Source of the DNA: Tigriopus japonicus | Taxonomy: Eukaryota > Arthropoda > Copepoda > Harpacticoida > Harpacticidae | DNA: 64,000 nt | Assembly: GCA_010645155.1 (NCBI GenBank) | Contig: CM021319.1 | Coordinates: forward strand, 8,851,330-8,915,329 | Direction of reading: 5' to 3' | Shown: positions 13,161 to 26,100 of the stretch, in pieces | Numbering within the stretch: the first letter of the stretch is position 1 | How the letters are laid out: every line of letters starts with the position of its first letter | Program-made: the position numbers and the translations under genes | Notes under the pieces: generated by a model | Database searches by the model: none | What the model was told of the DNA's origin: nothing | The model's input: only the letters and a program-made list of their open reading frames with translations

Positions 13161-13244
13161 AATCACTTTAGTTTGCATTTCATTCGGACTTCGAGCCATG
13201 AGAGGATAAAATAATAAAGCTACAAACAACCACCATCGACCCAT
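13161..13244 (-). CDS. candidate first coding exon with signal peptide
   Basis: On the minus strand an ATG at 13244 opens 28 codons, MGRWWLFVALLFYPLMA followed by RSPNEMQTKVI, ending at a strong splice donor (ATT then GTGAGT) in phase 0. The hydrophobic core and small residues before the likely cleavage point are those of a secretory signal peptide. An upstream in-frame ATG at 13326 would add a hydrophilic leader, so the start here is a choice. I found no partner exon further down the minus strand, and hydrophobic ORFs before a GT are not rare, so this remains tentative. Confidence 0.3.
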
Positions 13245-14039
13245 TCGACCGTTATCCCATCTGCGATGGTTTAATCTCCACGGCTTAAGCGAGTAGGTCT
13301 GTGATTTCTTTATCTGTGAATCATGCATTCCTGTCACGTCCTCCTCATTTTCTCCCGTAAAGAACCCAACTCATATGACGACTTGACGGGTATCCTCATA
13401 ATAGGGACTCGACAGGAGGGGAGAGACCTCTGTGACACCATTTCTACCAATCTCACTTTTACTTGCTTGGCCCAAAGTGTCCGGTTATTACGGCAAAATC
13501 TGACATTTTGATGGGCAGAGAGTAACTGGAAAATCAGATAATCAACCACGCAACCTATCGACCAGGGTGATGGGTTTGGAAAGTCTGGAAACTTTGGAAT
13601 CTCAATTTGAAGATGAAAGTGGTCTGTCATTTCCGTCTAGTGTGGGAACATTGAGGGGGCGGTGATTTCTTAGGAAATATGGAGGGGGGAGGGGGATTCT
13701 TGATTAAGAAGTCAGATATCAACACCTTCTCCCTCGCTAAATCGAGATCAGACATTTTGGGAGGGAGAGAGAAAGAAAGACGAGGGAAGTTGATGCCATA
13801 TTTCTTACTCCTGATAATGCCAAATCCAATTCTACGTATAGATATATCAAGTATTTGGAGAGAGAGAAAGACTGAGAGAAAAGCGATCGTGGTCATGGGG
13901 CTAGAAACTTGACGGGGGTTCGGCTTAAAAAGTGTCTGACACGTCAAACCTTGAGGCCTTTAGTAGCCTTTAGTACGAGCCCATAGAGCAAGATCATGGT
14001 GCCTTTTGGAACTCGAACTTTGAGCTCACTTTTCATCAT
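13245..14039. other. non-coding stretch, purine-rich
   Basis: GA-rich sequence at about 13670-13890 makes charged shadow ORFs. I see no gene. If the terminal exon below is right, this holds the 3' UTR of the Klingon-like gene. Confidence 0.35.
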
Positions 14040-14191
14040 TTATGAGGTGGTGGCTGGTGTTGTTGTTGGCGCTTCAGTCGCTGACATCGAGGAAAAGAGC
14101 TCAATTTTGATCCCAGAGAGGTGAAGAACCAAAGATGCAAAAAGCAAAACTTTCCAGACCAAAGTCATTTGACTTTCAGATGGTTTTCGTG
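14040..14191 (-). CDS. klg: tentative last exon of Klingon-like gene: hydrophobic segment and Thr-rich tail
   Basis: A minus-strand acceptor (TTTCCTGCCAAG, with CTAAT as a well-placed branch-point) begins an exon whose phase fits the 33-nt exon upstream. It reads about 50 residues: RKPSESQ, a hydrophobic run starting MTLVWKVLLFASLVL (residues 480-504), then a polar tail with APTTTPATTS and a TAA stop. The hydrophobic run would anchor the protein. A GPI signal normally ends in its hydrophobic run, whereas here 17 polar residues follow, so a single transmembrane helix fits better. Alternatively, read from its ATG at 14168, it could be the start of an unrelated secreted peptide. Confidence 0.4.
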
Positions 14192-17100
14192 CTTGGCAGG
14201 AAACTCGAATATTAGGTCTTGTAAAAATATTTCAAGTTTATAATTCGTGCGCTGAAGGGGTGAGGCTGAATTTCTATTAATATCAAAGCCCTCTTATGAT
14301 CGGAGGCAAATTTTCGACATGGCATTTATTCCACTCATATGACTCAAAGTTCTCAACAACTTCGGGATTGGGCTTTGAGTTGTACACCCTAGAGCCTTTG
14401 CCAGACTGATGCAATCCTTTCATTTTCTAGAACTCCATTGGCCTTGGGCTAAGAGACACTTCAAGGTACTTCAGACGATGAACATTAAAAAAGTTTGGCC
14501 TGAAACCAGCAACTATGGAATGCCGTGACGGAACCAGTTCATCCGTCCTTCTTCTCGCCCACTTTCTCGAAAAGAAGTTGTGCCACGTCGTGGATGGACC
14601 CTAACTAACAGTCACCAGACACAGAGTACAAGGCTCTAAATTTGGACCATTCCCGGTCCGAACCTCGAACCCCACTCTCCAATTTCAATGATAATGGCCA
14701 CCAGGCCCTTAAGGAGAATCGCCAACTTGTCCATTTGACCGATTCCAACTTGAAACGTCCAAGCGACATTGGATCACTGAAGGTCATTGGAACGCGATGG
14801 AGTAGTTGTGCTTGGTGAATTACATGCAAAGACACTTTGACACGGCTGCATTCCATACAAACGAAGTGGAACAAAGTGGGACTGGCTTTTCGTTAGTCAA
14901 CAATAAGCTGAGTGAACAGGTCCCTGCGCCAGTGTGAAAAGTTAAGTCTGCAATGAAAACTTTCACTAGGTTTTCCCTCGGCGATAGTGTGTTCCTGCAG
15001 TATATTGAGCCCTCTTCTAAATTAAACGGCTGAGTAAGAAGTTCTTGAGGCACAACTAATATTCAGAGTACAAGAGAATGGTGCAAATTGAAGTAACCTT
15101 TCGAAACAAATAATGGTTCTCCCAATAGAGATAGAGAGAGATTGTTGAACTAAACAAGGCTGAACTCAACTTTGGGACAATCAAATCTGATTCTCTAAAC
15201 AAACAAAGTCTTGTTGTCAAGTGTGAACAATTATCAGAAACGTCGACGTAATTCAATTGAGGATATATTCGTTTATTTCAATGTTATTTGTAGATCAAAA
15301 ACATAGCTTGTTGTTATATATTTATTTATCAACGTGTACTCGAGTATTTGTTCGCATTTGGGTCTTTCTTCTTATGTATGCATGTATACCGTGTGGGAAT
15401 TCAACAAGTTGGGAGCAAATAGTCTCATCATATCATGGATACCAAACAATGAGCAAGGGCAACACCCATAAGCCAAGTTTCTTGATTGCCCTTTGATTGT
15501 TTACGTTTTGAAACTGGTTTCACAGAGATGCAAGCTCAGGGTGACTGGAAATAAATAGACTTGCTTCACTTGTCTCTTCACAAACCACGAATTCTCTTCC
15601 TCACTCTGTCCAAGTGTCTTTGTCAACGTTGACTTCCACGACCTATTTCAATTCGAATTCCCAGTTTTTGGAAGCACGCTTTCAATGTTTTTTCCTTTAG
15701 ATCCGTTTTTCCCCTTCGACATCGATCAATCTTGGCGCCAAATCTTGGGGACTGACTGGTAGCGCTATTTCCCGTTGTTAAAACACATGTTTCTGGCTTT
15801 TTTCAAAGCCTCGCCTTGGGAAGTGAAGGCTCCCAATCTGATTTAAATCCCAGAAAACACCATAGGCCAAAAGGATAATACTACTACAGTAGCAATGTGG
15901 AACTGGGTCGCGTGTGCATTGGCCTGGTTTCCCACCGGAACAATTAGACTTGATTCGTCTCCTAGAAAGAAAAAAAGAAACATAATGGAGACACTGAAAT
16001 TGACGTATGTTCCTGTGGCTGTATCATTTCTCTTAGTCGTGTGGTATTTACCAAAAAACTTCTTAATAAGATGTCAAGACTAGTGCTTAGCCAGAAAACC
16101 AAGAGGATGAACAAAAAAGAATATCACTTGAATATATTCTCCAAACTTTTTATGGCCCTCCTAAAACGTCTCTCAATCTGTCAACCTTCCACCTGATACC
16201 CTAAGTACTGTATGTCACTCTTGTTTAGAGGCTAACCAAAGGAAAATTCCCACTTATCCAACGGACCATTCTTTTCGAGCTTTTTGATCGATGTGATGTG
16301 GTGAGGGAAAAGTTTGACCAAAGCTCAAAAAGTCAGCTGGTTCCATTTAGACACCGACCAAAGAGAAAAATCGACGGGCCCGGTGAGCTGGTCCAATAAA
16401 TTATCCTGCAAATTTGGCAGCCCAACCCAAGAAAACTTCATCAGCAGATTTTGGAGAGTTTCTCTCCGCTTTCTAACGTGGATTTCATGCAAAAAATCGT
16501 AGTCCTTCTTCAGACATGGGGATTTTATTTTGACAATCTCAACCCTCTGAAAATGCAGTTTTTGAACGTTCCATGATAGTAGCAAGAAAATTGATTTATG
16601 GTTTTTTGAAATAGAATTGTAATCACCCTAAAGACAAAATCTGCCAAAAATGACAGAGCAATTTGAAAAAAAATGCAACAGAAAATTTGCCCTCGTAAAA
16701 TTCCGTAGTATTGCATTATTTTTTTCTAACTTCATGTCAATGGAAATCAGTAAAGAGGACCTAGTTTTTTTTGGATCGATGAAAAAATATTGAAAGTGGC
16801 CAACTGTAGGCTTAGAGTTCCATTCCGTTGGGTTGCAGTGATTGAAGCGGGACTGTCCCAAGTTTCTAAACTTCTTGGACACTTCAAATATCCTAAAGTT
16901 AGATTTAAAGTTGCCTGTATTGTAGAGAGGTACAAGGCAACTTAAAGAATTTTACATTTTCTTTCTCACCTGGTCTGGATTGAAGTTCCTTGGGAACGTT
17001 TTCTAGAGGAAAAACAAGAAAGATTACATTCAATTATTAAAGCTGAGTCAGATAACAAGATGGCTCCAGGATTATCAACTTCATCATTGTCATCGTCTTA

Positions 17101-20100
17101 CCAATATGAGATGTGGAGAATTCAAACGCGTCGGAATTGGGACTCCATCCCATTTCGTTTTGTACTTGAGCCCGGATCTCGTACTTGGTCTGAGGTTGGA
17201 GGCCCTTGATATTGTAAGCAAACCATCCTTCCACGGGATCGTGGTCAATCTCACTGAGCTTCAAGATCCGTTCCCGAGAGTTGAGAGGGGATTCCTGTCC
17301 GTAATCCTGAAGGGGAGAAAGATTGGAACATGTTCAATCCAAAATACGAAATGACGAAGTCACACGACTTGAATCCAATATGTGTGTGGCCGTGTTCCAC
17401 CTTGGCGACCTTCAGTGCCTTCAGTGGTCCACACACACACCTCCACAGCAAATGTAACGACGAACGTTTCTCTTTGCCTTGAGGCGGGTGATGAATGATC
17501 GTTGGAAAAGCTAGGCAGTGTTCCAATTCCACATCCCCATCCTTCCAGCTATGGAGGGATCACTTGAATCCCCGATCTTTCAGTTTCTGGCGTGGTATAT
17601 TATGGATGGATTGAGAAAGAAAGCGCTATTCACTTACCGAGCTCAATGACGACGATGGTTCTCGTCCCACCATCGAGTTGACTTTATGAGGCCAGTATTC
17701 GATACGATGCTGACGAATAGGGAATTCCGAAATCACCTTCCATTTAACATGATAACTGTAACGATGCTGACCACTTGATAAGCTCACGATCTTGGGCTTC
17801 GTTGGAGCCCCTGAAAAGTAAAGAAAGGCCAACATGCGTAAGGTAAAACAATCTCATTTCCATAATTGGGGGCTTGAAGCACTCATCCTGGCATATGGCT
17901 TTTCAATCCCAGTGGATGATCCCTTGGTATGAATGTTGTTGTCAACTCAACGGAAAGCTAAGCAAGCTCCCGGATGAAGTAATCATATTACCGGATGATT
18001 AATATCAGTCTTAACCGTCTAATCCCAATGTCTTTTCGTCGTCCCCTTCGTGTTCCCCAACTTTGACCAGGGTTCCCAAATAAAAAGGCCAACAATTAAG
18101 AAACCTTTACCCAGCTTCAACAAGGGAGTTCTAACTTTCATTTGGGGTCCCTAAAGGCCGCTCATGACTCATTAGAGTGTAGAATAATGGGATCCAAGGA
18201 TCACTTTGAAGGACCCCTCGTTTTTCTTCGAGTCATCGGTCCATTTAACCCAAAAATGGTTGAGCTAATGTGCCCATGATTACCAGAATCCAACCGACCA
18301 AGCATTCAATGGATGTTGTCGTTATTTGGTCCGCTCCAAGAAAAACGGCAAAAAAACCGATAATTAAATAATAGATCACGGAAATGCTCTTCTCCCTCCC
18401 CGTTCCATTCTATGTCTATTATTAAATGAAGTGAAGCAAAAGTTTACTGTCTTTTTCAGATGAACGAGTTAGTGGAACACCAGGTTTACATTGAATTTCG
18501 CAACTCAACTTGCTCCTGGCGGTTTAAACCCGAAAACGGAATTTTATGAGCAAGGCTGAGATGAGGCCTGCGTTTGATTGCCACTTCGTAAGGGCATAAA
18601 ACCAAGGCAAAAGTGGCGAATTTTTCTTGGAACCGCTCCAATCTCATAAAGAGCTTTCCATTTTAGGCCTTCTCAGAATCTCTTGGGATAAGTTGAGGAA
18701 TATCAGACATATCAAGTGTTTCAGACTTTAGGTTCCTGAGTTGTTGAATTGAGTCCTTCTCTAAATGTTCTTTGAAGTGGAAGACAAAGATAGTCTTTCG
18801 TACTTTTGCTTTTACAAGAACTCTGTTTTTCTTTTAATGATGTAACATATGAATTGAAAATGACAATCCTTTTTGAAGAATGTCTTCTTATCAAGCTGAA
18901 ATTCATAGTTGATATTCATTTTAAAGAAGGGAAAAGAATGAAGGAAATCACATTTGAAAGATCAACGTACGCTTAACACAATACTGATTCCAAAAAGTTA
19001 CATTTTCAGCTTGAAATATGGAATTCATCATACCAACAGGACTAAGATGGATTTTTTTTGCATGTCATAGGTCACATTATCAACGGAATTCATTCAAATG
19101 GAAAAATCAATAGTTCCAATTGTGGAAAACTCTCAAATAATTCCAATGAAAACGAAAAATGTTTTAGTTTTCTATCAATAACTATACTTATTTCAGATTT
19201 CTTTGAAATGACAAGGAATAAAATGGAAGCAATTTTGCCTTTTAACGTCTGATATTTCTTTCAATTTCACAAGCGATTATAGAGGACATCACTTTAACAA
19301 CATGAAACAAAAGTTTTAATGCAATATTACGGTACAAGTTACTATGGTGATCCATATTTGTCAACTAGATTTTAAACAAGTTTCACGAAAAATTATTTTT
19401 GGAAATCCCAAACTCATGAAATGCCCGCGTAAGGAACTATCCCAAAAAGCATAATAAGTGCGTCTCTGAGAAAAGAACGCAGATTTTGAAGGTATTGCAC
19501 CTTTTCGTATGTCCCAGATTGGGACGAAGATATTTTATTTCACCCTTTTATGGTTGATGAAAGTAGCTCCCTTTCTGGGAACTACCCTTCTCTCTTTTTT
19601 ACGACGCTCTGCGGTCCATGGTTCTTTAACTTTTATTCCAAGTTAACTTTGATGAAATGCACTCAAAATTTGATGGAACACGTCAAAAGCGAAAATTACA
19701 GAGCCACCCAAATTGTATGATGCTACCACCCAAAAATGTTCTTGTTGGCCATGAAAGTAGGTAGAATGCATAAATAAGAGTTTTTGCTTGTTTCCTCCTG
19801 TTTTGTTTACCAAAAAGGTAAACCTACTTCTTCTGGAAATTCAAAGACGGCTTCTTTGCAAACGAAAGGTTACTTTTGTGCTAGTCCGAATCCCTTGTCC
19901 CATTTGTTCCCATTTCCAAGTATTTATGAATGAACTTGAAAACAAAAAAGAACTTCCAGATCCAATTTGCATTGGGCAAAGCTGAATTTTTACGTAATCG
20001 ATTTCTGAAATTGGAAACATTGGCTCCATTACATTATTCTAAAATCAGTCTTTGTTCCACTTAGACAACCTGTCGATTGGATCCTATAAACCACGTTGTT

Positions 20101-23100
20101 TGCCTTCGGTCAGTGTACATTAGGCTTGAAAACAGAATAAGATCAAAATAGGAAGCAACAACACTCGTAAATAAATAGGTCGAGTTTACATTGGTTTATT
20201 TCCATGCCCTTCCAAATTCCCCATTAGAGATCTTGCCCATGAACGCGGAAAAAGAGGACAAAAAGGCATCCGGAACAAATGACTTTTGACTTTTCACCCT
20301 GATGGAAGTCGAAGAAACCAAATCCAAATCCCATATGGAACAGTTCCCTATTTCCTCGTGGATTGAGCGAACGAAGGATTGAGAGTGAGAGAGCCCATAG
20401 AAAGTGGCACAAATTGAAGAAAGGGGAGAGTGAAGTGAAAAAACAGAGGAGGAAGACGAGAGGGGTGGAAAGTGGAAACATTTTCTGCCATTGGCAAGCT
20501 CATTCCACTTTTTTGCCTCTCGATCCAGTTAACTTACCCTCTCATAATAAAACACTAGGAAAACAATGAATGTAGTAGGGCCACGTTTGAGGCAAAGAAG
20601 GCAATGAACCACATCAAAATTCCTGTCATTCTTAAACTATTTTTCACTGATGGAGCACGTGTCAGGCAAAATGAAAAAGAAACCAGCCTTTCAGTGGTTG
20701 AGATATGTTTTTTAACTAAATAACTAACGTATTTGGCTGGAAAACCAATTTTTTGAAGATGCTATGGGACTAGATGTGAATGAACTTGGGTATCGTTTGT
20801 AGGATCAGATGCATACCATTTTATCTTTGCCGAAAGTGGCGAAGGAAAGTCAATGGAACAAGTGGGACAAGTTTGGCAATTTCTTCCCCGTCAGATATGG
20901 GAACGCAAAACGTGCTGTTCTGGATGTTAGCTCAAAGTGCCAGTTGGAAAAGGCTTCTTCCACGGATATTTGTGCTTGGATATGTGACTCTTTTTTGCTT
21001 TGGGAACAATATTTCCTCCTTGGGTTTTGAAATATGGCACTAGAGCTCCGTGGGACAACTTGGAAAGCAGGAACCGTTCCCTTCCCCAAAAAAGCCGACC
21101 AATACTACTATATACAATGTGGGTGTGCTCTATACACTCTTTAGTGGAGAGGAAGTATATCAAACGAGCCCGATGTTGGCTCTCAGTGTTCCACTTGTCC
21201 TATAAGCCATGGCCATGGCTTTATGGAACAAAACGAAAAAAAGCCCCCAATGGCCTCCTCTTCTCCGTAGAGTTTTTTTTCTTTGCTTCAAATCATGCCA
21301 AGGCAGCATTTGGATCCGCGATTAACTGGATCAGAATGAATTGTGGTTATGTTCCACTTTGGCATGCACTCAGCAAACCATTTACCTCCTCAACCAACCA
21401 AGTTTGCATTCATCACAGTAACGCCTTTAGAAGCTCGATCAACTCCGGTTATAGCTCTCGACTTGATCGTCATTCCTCGCTCAGAAAAGCAGGAAAATGA
21501 TATCGAGCAAGGTAGGTAGACATGGCACTTCGTTTTTAGTCTGGAGAGTTGAGCCTCGTTTTTCAACTAGACCTGCCATGCTGTCAGACTGAGGTCAAAG
21601 AGGCACCAATTTTCGAAATGGCCCGAGCGAGGTTGAACATTTATTGGCAAATTGGAGACGAGCCTTTCCTCAATTCGATGGAAGAGAGTAAACTAGTTAC
21701 GGGGTCGGTGGACGCACAGAGTTCCCAGAGTGGAGCTCTGAAGCACAGCAGGCCGGCCGTGACTTTTTGTAGCGGGCAGCAAGGGCGAATCTGCAACAGC
21801 AACTAGTTGAAACTTGCCCAAATAAGTCCTCCGCACCGAGGTTTGTACTATTATCTTCCACTTGCTTGGGCAAGGTTTTACGATATTCTTCAGAAATATC
21901 TGCTTTTCACGCAACTTATGGGCAACTTTGGTTTCAGTATCAGCTGAAAACAAGGCAGACAAAATGACAACAATGGCCCCTCTATACTACTCTAAGGGTG
22001 GACGGACCAAGTGTGACCACTTTAGATCAAGTTTTGTAGTTTTCGGTATATCTTTTAAACGTACAGTTTAAGAAGCCCGAAATATTTTGAAATAGCAGTT
22101 GTTTAGTACATATCCCAGTTGCGCTCTAAGGCGTGGATGAGATAATGACATCGATGAGATAATTGGGATAGTTGGCACATTGCCTTGCATTTGTCCATCA
22201 AAGGAACGACGGCAGAATTTTGGGCTGAAATAGATTGTTTGGTTTCCCAACATGTCTCACTTTTAAGCTTTTAAGAATGGACCAAATAAAGAAGTCTATG
22301 AGCTTAAATTAGACCTCAAACGGACACTGGTTATTATATACTAAAAACCTCAAAGTCTACATTTGGACCGCCGACCCTGTAGAGCATGGGTCGGCAATCG
22401 CTTTTGGGTTAATAGCCACCAAGCTTGATCAACTGTTGTCAGGGGCCCACCAAACAGACCTTGGTAGGTTCAGGTGCCTAAAAATTAACGATCAAAGAGC
22501 TTAGGGCCCATGAGTACAATACCATGGATGGCTCGCGGGTCCATAATCTTGGACTTTCCCTATAGCTCCTGGGCTCACCAACGACCAACCTTGGGCCCAC
22601 ATGTGAGCCCGGAGCCACAGGTTGCCGACCCCTGCTGTAGAGGGTACTGACCCCATCAATGTCAATCGTAGTATGTGGGTAAAATGGGTTAAAACTTTAA
22701 CAATACAGAGTTTTTATCGTGAGGGGGGGGGGGAATACAAAGAAGTACCCTATTGATGATTTTAAAACGTTTTTCATGGGATTGGACAATCGCTGGTATT
22801 TTTGTAACTTTCAGAATTTTCTGACCACTTCAGATTCAATGCCACGCACAAAGCAGGAATAACGTTGAGTTGAATTTATCTTTAAGCAGAAAATTAAAAC
22901 GATTGAAAACATTGTGCCATATTGCTTGGCTTAAAAGTCAACATTTTGCAATCCATATCAAAATTGCCAAAATTAATGTGATAGGGGAGTTCTCTGGGCA
23001 CGATGTAACCTCAATTTTACATCCAAGTTGAATGCCTACTCTACTGTACTCTGTTTGACAACTGCTTCAATCTTATTATTGTTTAAAACTCTTATGAATA

Positions 23101-26100
23101 AAGAATTTTCCCAATGCCCCCAAATATCCTTCCAATTTCTTGTCGCAATATATGTAAGCATGTAAAACTATAATGGACGTTTTGTATGTTATTTCTACAT
23201 TTGTACTCTTTTTGAGAAGGGCAACTGCCATTAACTAAACTGATATTATCATTGCTTATTAGATTTGTAGTACTCAACCATAAACGGTTTTGAATTCGAA
23301 ATAAAAATGCCAAGTCTGTCACTTCAAACGGTTACGCTCAGATTTGAGAATACAACAACAAAATCATTTTTGCTCAAAGAACTTGAAAGTGGAAATTCTC
23401 CTAAAAACAATTTCTTTGCTAAACATCTCAGTAGCTCGTTTAGTTATTGTACTCTATTGTCTCTGGCACGCTGACATAGATCCGTTCATCCATTCAATGA
23501 ATAGAGAAACAATCATGTATGTAGTACGTATGCCAATGTGTTCCAATAACTTACCCGTGAGGGTCACTTGCGTGGTTGTTCCTCTTGACTTGCCAAGGAC
23601 ATTCTCAGAAATGCACGAATAGTTGCCAAAATCGGATTGGATCACTGAATCGATGGTGAGGATGTATCGGTTCCCAATAGTGACCATAGAATGTCGCTCA
23701 CCATCACTGAGTTTCATCGAGCCTTTGTACCAGTTCACCTGAAAGACGATTCGCAAATAATCACTCAATAAAGCGGAAGATGAATGGCAAAGTAAGATCC
23801 ACAAATGGTTCCAAGAACCTTCAACGCTTTTCTAGATTGTACAAGGGGACACGTTCGTTTTTAATAATGAGCGCAAAGCCGGTGTACTTTAAGGAATCTG
23901 AGGAATTACTCTATTAATCATGTCAAAAGAGGACAATTCTTGGAACTTGGAACCTATAAAATGAAGCGGGAATTCTTCTAATCTTGGATATGGTGGAGAG
24001 AAACTTGAGTTATAGCCCATTGATTTTAAACTGCACTTTCTTCCTCGATTCTCGCAAGTTCAAAGCCATCGTTCAGTATAAGGCACTAAAAGTATGTGTG
24101 CACTCGCATAAAAAAAGACAAGAAGAGCCAATCCCAATATCCAACCATTGCACTAATAAAAGACGGCATCGTGAAAGGAGAAAAAAATCCCAATGAAACT
24201 GAGAGAGAAGCGAGTTGTGGATTTACGGTTCTCGTAATACGGAATTTACATTGAAATGAGAAAGACATGGTTGATCCAAAAATGCTTCGGCACCAAGGCT
24301 TTTCAAACTAATACCTACTTTCTTTTATTAGTTTGAAACGAAGGTTCAGCTTTGAGACACGCCTAACAAGGACTTTAGAACAAAAAATTCAAGGTCAAAC
24401 TTTTGCGGCTGCGGAATATTTTTTTTTCTTTTGGTGCATGAGAGGAATATCATTGTTCGCTTTACTTAGTGCAGGAAAAAGGATTTTCTTTTCATTTTGC
24501 CCGCGTTTCCAATGAATGAAAAGTGACCTTCAAAACTCGGAAATGGCCTATTTGTCAAGTTCGCTCAATAAATCTTGGCCTCCAATTGAGGAGCCCACTA
24601 ATCAGATTCCTTCACGTTTCTCTTGTCTGCATGTCTCTTGGAAAAGGAGTTGTCGGAAAAGTGACCCTTTTTATATGCACTTCCGTCTTGATTTAAAGCT
24701 CGGGCTTGATATATGAAAGGCTACGTGGTAGTAGAAAGAAGTTTATTATGGCAATCCAAACCTCGGGTTGAGGGTTCCCTTGAACCAGACATTCCAATTG
24801 GGCCGAATCTCCTAAACCGGAATGGACCCACGGGGATTCCACGTGTACTTCAGGTGGATCTGAAAGAGAGAGAGATTCCGTACCGTGATCGTAAACAAAT
24901 AAGATAATTTTGAATGTCCTTCAAAGGTTGCTTTCGTATTGTCAATTTCATTTCTCAACAAATTTTCAACTTTATACCCATCCACCAAAGCCTACAATGG
25001 TTTGCACATATTTTGATGGTACATTATTCCATCAATGAGTGAGAAAAGAAAGGCTTTCACTCGATTGCAATGTTTTGAAGGAATCTGGAAAGACGCAAGT
25101 TCACTGGCGAAAAATCTTTTAAACACGAAAACAGATGTTTAAGTTTGTTAATATTTTGAACAGAACTCATTGGAATTAGTAAGTGATCCCATGATTATTA
25201 CTCAAGGCACAATTCTAAGCAACTCAATTGAAAAAAGAAGCCCAACTGTTGAGCAATGACAATCTGTTATTAGTGGAATACGAATGTTATGAATGTAATA
25301 TTTTCATTCATACTCTTATGGGCTGTAATCAGACTTGACATTCGAAATCTCTCTACAACTAACCTGATATTAACAGAATTAGCAATGCAATCCTAAACAT
25401 TGCTGTCAAGACATGATTGCTTAAGGAAATATAGTATTAAAACGGAGATTTATTGGATGATCTAGGCCTCGGATAAAGTTACTGTTTGCTGTGGAGCAGA
25501 AATCCCAGACGTTTCACTACTCAGAGTCAGCTGATAGTTCCCGAGCGTTGCGTCAGCTGACCTTACTCCTTGAAACGTCTGGGATTTCTGCTCCACAGCA
25601 AAACACCAACTTTATCCGAGCCCTACAACAGTTTAACCTTCCTTTGGATCCTTACCGTCTACTATAATAGATGCTCGTTTTCTTTCACTCTCAAGTTTTC
25701 CCTTGATTGACAGATCTCCTGACGCTCTAAAGCTTGCCCCAAACAATTCAAAGCCCATCAAGTCTTGGATGGGCACTGAACAACTATTGTGTGAGTCAAG
25801 AAGGGGTTTCTGTCCAACAAGGTCAGTATTGAATATTCAGAAAACCGAAGTAATGCGTCTCATGAATTATTCAAGATGGGGAACAAGTCGCATCATATCG
25901 AACAAATTTGCATGATTTGATCTCCATAAGAAGAAGAATATGAAGAAAAGGAATGCTTCTCGGGATTCGTATTTTTTCAAGATTCAATTCTGTTGTAAGC
26001 AAGCTTTCAACGTACACTTCGAAAACACTATAAATGCAGTACGTTCCCAACCTAATAATAAAGTTGTAGTATGTTTCATCACTCCACATTGAGGAAAGAT

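Larger units (their letters stand above)
17811..23554 (-). other. 5.7-kb intron between Ig3 and FN3, carrying a hAT-like element
   Basis: Phase 1 intron (GTAAGT..CAG). It holds the hAT-like element at 22385-22634 and an 11-G run at 22723-22733. ORFs inside, including a 166-codon plus-strand one near 21000-21500 and a hydrophobic minus-strand one at 20224-20481, have no recognisable domain. Confidence 0.85.

Noticed and set aside
20224..20481. Minus-strand ATG ORF with signal-like start (MFPLSTPLVFLLCFF)
   Set aside because: It lies in a pyrimidine-rich part of an intron, with no cleavage logic, no domain and no fitting splice site.
21000..21500. 166-codon plus-strand ORF
   Set aside because: It starts at a non-ATG codon, has no domain and sits in the Ig3/FN3 intron. 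Length alone is not evidence here.
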